Part shown: in pieces, positions 4,641 through 6,733 of the stretch
How the letters are laid out: each line of letters starts with the position of its first letter
How positions within the stretch are numbered: position 1 is the stretch's first letter
Assembly: GCA_902806395.1 (NCBI GenBank)
Contig: CADCWH010000048.1
Span: forward strand, 1 to 6,733
Source of the DNA: an uncultured Thermomicrobiales bacterium
Lineage (GTDB): Bacteria; Chloroflexota; Chloroflexia; Thermomicrobiales; UBA6265
DNA length: 6,733 nucleotides
Direction: 5' to 3'
Notes under the pieces: model-generated
Seen by the model: the letters and a program-made list of their open reading frames with translations, nothing else
Databases searched by the model: none
Told to the model about the DNA's origin: nothing
Made by a program: the position numbers and the translations under genes

Positions 4641-6733
4641 ATGACGACGCACGACGAGAAACCGGCCACATCGGGGGCGACATTAGATCGCCGCATCATC
4701 CTGAAGGCGAGCGCGGCCGTCGCCGCGATGGCGATCGTGGGGACGGAGGCACCTCGCCCGGCGACGGCCCAAACCGCCGAGACGATCGCCGAAACCTGGG
4801 TCGAGGAGGACAATGCCTTTCGGGCCGCTGAGAGCCTGGGCGACCCGTTCACGCTGGAGACGGCGTTTCCCTTCTACGCCGTCGGCGCCCACTGGTCGGG
4901 GGAGGTCGGATTCCCGGTCCTCGTGGAATTGGCGTTCAGCGCCGACGGCACGACCTTCACCGATCCGGTAATCGTCTCTGCCCAGGAGGAAGACGCCGGG
5001 CGGCCCGACCGGAACGGCCGCTACTACGCTGACCTGACCTTCACCGGCGGTACCCGGTTCGTCCGATACCGCACACTAGATGGCGATGGTCAACCGGCCG
5101 CCGTGGCCGGGTTCGCGATGACCTACATCGATGCCAGTCCCGGCCCTTCGGTGGATATGGTGTTCGCGGCCGCGTTGGCACCGTCCGTGGCACGCCCGCC
5201 GATCATCTCCCGTGCCGCCTGGGGGGCGAACGAGGCGTATCGATACGACCAGAATGGCGAGATTTGGCCCCCGGAGTACCGGACCGTCGAGCACGTCATC
5301 ATCCACCACACCGAGACGACCAACTTCCAGGACCCGCTGATCGCTCTCCGCTCGATCTACTACTACCACGCGGTGACACGCGGCTGGGGCGACATCGGAT
5401 ACAACTACCTCGTCGACTACATGGGGAACGTCTATGAGGGCCGGGTCGGCGGCGAGAACGTCATCGGGGGGCATGCCTATCAGTACGCTGAAGGCAGTTC
5501 CGGCATCGGCACGATTGGCAGCTTCGCCTTCGTCGACACCACGCCAGAGGCCCAGACCGGCATCGTCTGGATTACCTCCTACGCCGCTCGCAATCTGGAT
5601 CCGCTCGCCACCAAGCCCTTCCAGCAGGTCCCGAACGTGCCGACGATCTGTGCTCACCGCGATGTCGTCCAGACCTCCTGCCCTGGTGACCAGCTCTACG
5701 GCGACCTGCCGACGATTCGCCAGTACGCGGCGGCGATCATCGACGGGGGAGCCAATCCGGCACCACCGCCCAGCGTGGCCGTCGGCAGCGTCGTGGCCAC
5801 GATCGTCACCGACGCCAACCTGCGGACGAGCCCGGCCATCGGTTCCTCGGTCAAGGCACGCCTGCCCCTGGGGACACGACTGACGATCACCGACGGTCCG
5901 GCGACCAACGGCGGCTACACCTGGTATCAGGTCCAGACCCCGGCCAACGGCCTGGGTTGGGTCGCCTCGATCACGTTTGGCGTACCCACCTCTACACCTA
6001 CCCCGCCGGTCGCCGGAGCCTTCCGAGCAGGCGACCCTGTCTCGGTCGCCACCGATAGCCTCAACCTGCGCTCTGCCCCCACCGTCGGGGCATCGGTCAT
6101 CATCGTGATGCCCTCCGGCACCGTCGGCACGGTCCTGGCTGGTCCGCGCAATGCCGACGGCTACGATTGGTATCAGGTCCAGACCGCCCAGGCAACCGGC
6201 TGGTGCGTCGGGACTTTTCTCGCCCCCGAGGGAGGGTCTACCCCCCCGCCTACCACCGGGGCGTTCCCGGTCGGAGCGTCCGTGGCCGTGACCAGCGACG
6301 CACTCAACCTGCGGGCCCAGCCCTCCAGTTCCGCCACGGTGTTAGCCCGTCTGCCCAGGGCGACGGTCCTGACCGTGACTGGCGCCTCTCGAGTCGCCAC
6401 CGGCTATACCTGGTACCCGGTGAACAGTTCTCAATTCGGTAGCGGCTGGGTCGCGGGCGAATTCATTGCCCTGACGTCCCAGTCACCCGCACCGACCCCG
6501 AGCCCGACACCACCGGCAGGAACGTACCCGCTAGGCACGGTCCTGGTGACGACTTCGGACGTCAACCTCCGAGCCGGGCCGAACCTCGGTCGGTCAGTGG
6601 TCGCGGTCCTACCGACGAATACCCGAGTCGAGGTCACCAGTGTGGCCCAACTGGCGGATGGCTACCGTTGGTACGGTGTCTTCGCCGCCGGATATGGCGG
6701 GGGTTGGTGCGTCGCCGACTTCTTGGCGGTTCC
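4641..6733 (+). CDS. Tat-exported N-acetylmuramoyl-L-alanine amidase with SH3b repeats (3' end outside window)
   Basis: An uninterrupted frame of 697 codons runs off the window. Residues 1-44 form a twin-arginine signal: DRRIILK (16-22), a hydrophobic stretch to about 34, and a likely cut after ATA. Residues about 48-165 are strand-rich (AVGAHWSGEVG; FSADGTTFTDP; TRFVRYRTLDGDG), like the accessory beta domain before some bacterial PGRP amidases. The amidase_2/PGRP domain covers about 185-365. VIIHHTETT supplies His222 as a zinc ligand, GYNYLVDYMGNVYEGRVGG the substrate groove, and AHRDVVQTSCPGD the ligands His339 and Cys347. It should cleave the bond between muramic acid and L-alanine in peptidoglycan. 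Four SH3b repeats follow (about 380-446, 462-529, 543-611 and 629-697), joined by Pro/Thr-rich linkers, and probably bind the wall. A weak GGGGGGA precedes ATG 4641. It may serve wall remodelling, or act as a lytic or recycling enzyme. Confidence 0.9.
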   Translation, partial: MTTHDEKPATSGATLDRRIILKASAAVAAMAIVGTEAPRPATAQTAETIAETWVEEDNAFRAAESLGDPFTLETAFPFYAVGAHWSGEVGFPVLVELAFSADGTTFTDPVIVSAQEEDAGRPDRNGRYYADLTFTGGTRFVRYRTLDGDGQPAAVAGFAMTYIDASPGPSVDMVFAAALAPSVARPPIISRAAWGANEAYRYDQNGEIWPPEYRTVEHVIIHHTETTNFQDPLIALRSIYYYHAVTRGWGDIGYNYLVDYMGNVYEGRVGGENVIGGHAYQYAEGSSGIGTIGSFAFVDTTPEAQTGIVWITSYAARNLDPLATKPFQQVPNVPTICAHRDVVQTSCPGDQLYGDLPTIRQYAAAIIDGGANPAPPPSVAVGSVVATIVTDANLRTSPAIGSSVKARLPLGTRLTITDGPATNGGYTWYQVQTPANGLGWVASITFGVPTSTPTPPVAGAFRAGDPVSVATDSLNLRSAPTVGASVIIVMPSGTVGTVLAGPRNADGYDWYQVQTAQATGWCVGTFLAPEGGSTPPPTTGAFPVGASVAVTSDALNLRAQPSSSATVLARLPRATVLTVTGASRVATGYTWYPVNSSQFGSGWVAGEFIALTSQSPAPTPSPTPPAGTYPLGTVLVTTSDVNLRAGPNLGRSVVAVLPTNTRVEVTSVAQLADGYRWYGVFAAGYGGGWCVADFLAV
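5922..5939 (+). repeat. 18-base exact repeat, copy 1
   Basis: TGGTATCAGGTCCAGACC encodes WYQVQT in SH3b repeat 1 and recurs exactly at 6168-6185 in repeat 2. It points to recent shared origin or gene conversion of these two units. Confidence 0.8.
6168..6185 (+). repeat. 18-base exact repeat, copy 2
   Basis: This is the second exact copy of TGGTATCAGGTCCAGACC, in the same position within SH3b repeat 2. Repeats 3 and 4 have WYPVNS and WYGVFA here instead and do not share the DNA. Confidence 0.8.

Larger units (their letters stand above)
5778..6731 (+). repeat. four tandem SH3b-coding repeats
   Basis: Units lie at about 5778-5978, 6024-6227, 6267-6473 and 6525-6731, each about 67-69 codons. 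Each unit has the pattern V-x-[TS]-[DS]-x-LNLR-[AST]-x-P, then a GT/AT turn, GY-x-WY-x-V and GW-[VC]. Linkers of 13-17 codons are rich in Pro, Thr, Gly and Ser. More repeats may follow past the window edge. Confidence 0.85.

Noticed and set aside
4142..4852. 236-codon reverse-strand frame across rlmB and the amidase start
   Set aside because: It is antisense to recognisable coding sequence, low in complexity and without motifs.
5434..5883. Forward 149-codon frame inside the amidase gene
   Set aside because: It is a shifted-frame shadow, Ser/Arg/Pro-rich, while the main frame shows a continuous amidase and SH3b protein.
5778..6731. CRISPR-like or noncoding tandem repeats
   Set aside because: The period of about 250 bases, the protein-level conservation and the open frame show these are SH3b domain repeats.

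Overview
This is a GC-rich window (about two thirds G+C by eye) carrying mostly bacterial housekeeping genes, all readable on the + strand. High G+C, the type of HIT protein, and a Tat-exported PGRP-type amidase with SH3b repeats next to cysE-cysS-rlmB suggest a Chloroflexota bacterium, perhaps Thermomicrobia-like. That placement is an inference from recalled family resemblance, not a search result, and a high-GC actinobacterium is not formally excluded.

Layout. (1) 1-195 is the last 64 codons of DNA polymerase I (polA), including the motif C VHDE signature. (2) 196-1097 is a gene-poor stretch of about 900 bases. It holds an ORF for a divergent HIT (histidine triad) protein (306-644). Beyond it, around 791-967, is what looks like the stop-interrupted C-terminal half of a second HIT gene. 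The stretch ends in a pair of overlapping inverted repeats just upstream of a TATACT -10-like box. (3) 1098-4553 is a likely operon: an FmdB-type zinc-ribbon protein, serine O-acetyltransferase (cysE), cysteinyl-tRNA synthetase (cysS) and a 23S rRNA 2'-O-methyltransferase (rlmB). rlmB starts at a TTG inside the end of cysS. (4) 4550-4578 is a good promoter candidate that includes the rlmB stop codon and carries a perfect 10-bp palindrome in its spacer. (5) 4641 to the window end is one long open frame for a Tat-exported N-acetylmuramoyl-L-alanine amidase with four visible SH3b repeats, cut off by the window edge.

How the genes fit together: CysE makes O-acetylserine, the precursor of cysteine. 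CysS charges tRNA-Cys with the product. RlmB modifies the ribosome, so the cluster links cysteine supply to translation, as does the similar cysE-cysS-(mrnC)-rlmB order in Firmicutes. The amidase appears to be a separate transcription unit for cell-envelope peptidoglycan turnover.

I see no CRISPR array, insertion sequence, tRNA, rRNA or new defence-type system. The most interesting parts are the decaying HIT region and the two unexplained palindromic control regions.
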